DNA from: Clostridium collagenovorans DSM 3089
Lineage (GTDB): Bacteria; Bacillota; Clostridia; Clostridiales; Clostridiaceae
Length of the DNA stretch: 64,000 nt
Reading direction: 5' to 3'
NCBI RefSeq assembly: GCF_900130005.1
Contig: NZ_FQXP01000003.1
Coordinates: forward strand, 682,001 to 746,000
Under the pieces are notes generated by a model. That model was not told the DNA's origin. It saw only the letters and a list, made by a program, of their open reading frames with translations, and made no database searches. Numbering within the stretch: position 1 is the first letter of the stretch; each line of letters opens with the position of its first letter. The position numbers were made by a program, and so were the translations under genes. Of this stretch, positions 63,512 through 64,000 are shown one piece after another.

Positions 63512-64000
63512 ATTCAATTCTCCCCTATACCCTTTTTTATATAATATTTTTTTAAATCCTATTTATGATAAAAAAGAAGTTCTATAAATACTATGAATTT
63601 GTTAGCTTTTGTATATATATTCTTGCTAACAAATATTATTTTTTAATTTTATGCCTTTGTCTTAAGCTTTCGAAATAATAATAATTCCTTTTTATATCAC
63701 ACCAAGGAAAAAATATTCATTTATTAACATTTTTTGAATATATTTTTTCAGGAAATTTTCTATCAATTGAATTTTTTTAAATATATAATTTCAATTATAA
63801 CTCATTTTTCATTTTTAGGAATATGCTTACAAAAATTTAACAATTTCTTTATAATTCTATAATGGCTTGTACTAAGGATATGAGGATTAAACCTATGAAT
63901 AATTTTTTTTTATTTGATTATCTTAATTTGGAATATGAATAGAATTAAAATTATAAATTCATTTTAATTAAATATATATTTGATTAAAAGAAGAAAGTGT
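63512..64000. other. Upstream region of the ornithine cluster
   Basis: About 490 bp of AT-rich DNA to the window edge. It holds a 10-bp perfect stem ATTTGTTAGC / GCTAACAAAT (63597-63606 and 63625-63634) about 86 nt upstream of the start codon, and a CodY-like box TTTTTTCAGGAAATT at 63743-63757 matching the consensus at 12 of 15 positions. No ORF is supported and no promoter is certain. Confidence 0.4.

Noticed and set aside
1..64000. CRISPR arrays, insertion sequences, tRNA or rRNA genes
   Set aside because: No regularly spaced repeats, transposase motifs, cloverleaf cores or rRNA-like GC-rich blocks were seen on reading both strands; small RNAs cannot be excluded by eye.

Overview
The window is low-GC, gene-dense DNA from an anaerobic Firmicute, most probably a Clostridium-type spore former. 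Evidence is the strong AT bias, the miaB-mutS-mutL-miaA-hfq order, many TTG starts with strong GGAGG ribosome binding sites, an oxygen-sensitive B12-dependent ornithine fermentation cluster, a tRNA 2-selenouridine synthase, and ParC/ParE close in sequence style to clostridial proteins. I cannot fix the species. No rRNA, tRNA, IS element, prophage or CRISPR array was recognised.

Layout. 1-2014 (minus): a truncated PLP aminotransferase, a 52-codon small gene, and a second aminotransferase with a CodY-like box at its promoter. 2634-11338 (plus): tRNA modification and mismatch repair genes miaB, mutS, mutL, miaA, then hfq, then a PLP methionine-gamma-lyase-like gene. 11408-13965: lexA with its own operator, a Cys-rich acidic protein, and a Xer-type recombinase. 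14436-19619 (minus): a TetM-like translation GTPase with an aldo/keto reductase, and a sodium symporter that seems to have lost a 25-residue tail to an in-frame stop. 19620-24926: purB, DUF378, a 41-residue rubredoxin-like zinc ribbon, 5-formyl-THF cyclo-ligase, a CBS protein and oligoendopeptidase F. 25049-28728 (minus): the potABCD polyamine transporter. 29120-37624: yajQ, a small gene, a putative NAD-breakdown pair (ADP-ribosylglycohydrolase and nicotinamidase-like hydrolase) downstream of recJ, an endonuclease-IV-fold protein, and a second TetM-like GTPase. 37728-48883 (minus): an M16 peptidase, parC/parE, mnmH, an unknown membrane-anchored protein, glpK and murE.

49463-52979 (plus) is a 5-oxoproline module: DUF969/DUF979 transporter subunits, pyroglutamyl peptidase, a gamma-glutamylcyclotransferase-like protein and a Crp-family regulator. 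A perfect 16-bp palindrome with Crp geometry is centred at -41.5 relative to the predicted start site, so the regulator probably activates the operon from a class II position. This is the best candidate here for a little-described regulated system.

54525-63511 (minus) is the oxidative L-ornithine fermentation cluster: an unknown Rossmann-like first gene, ord, ortA, ortB, oraS, oraE, a GlmL/MutL-type reactivase and orr. Together these racemise ornithine, rearrange it with adenosylcobalamin, oxidise it and cleave it with CoA to acetyl-CoA and D-alanine. A flavin-reductase-like protein and a PHP phosphatase lie just downstream.
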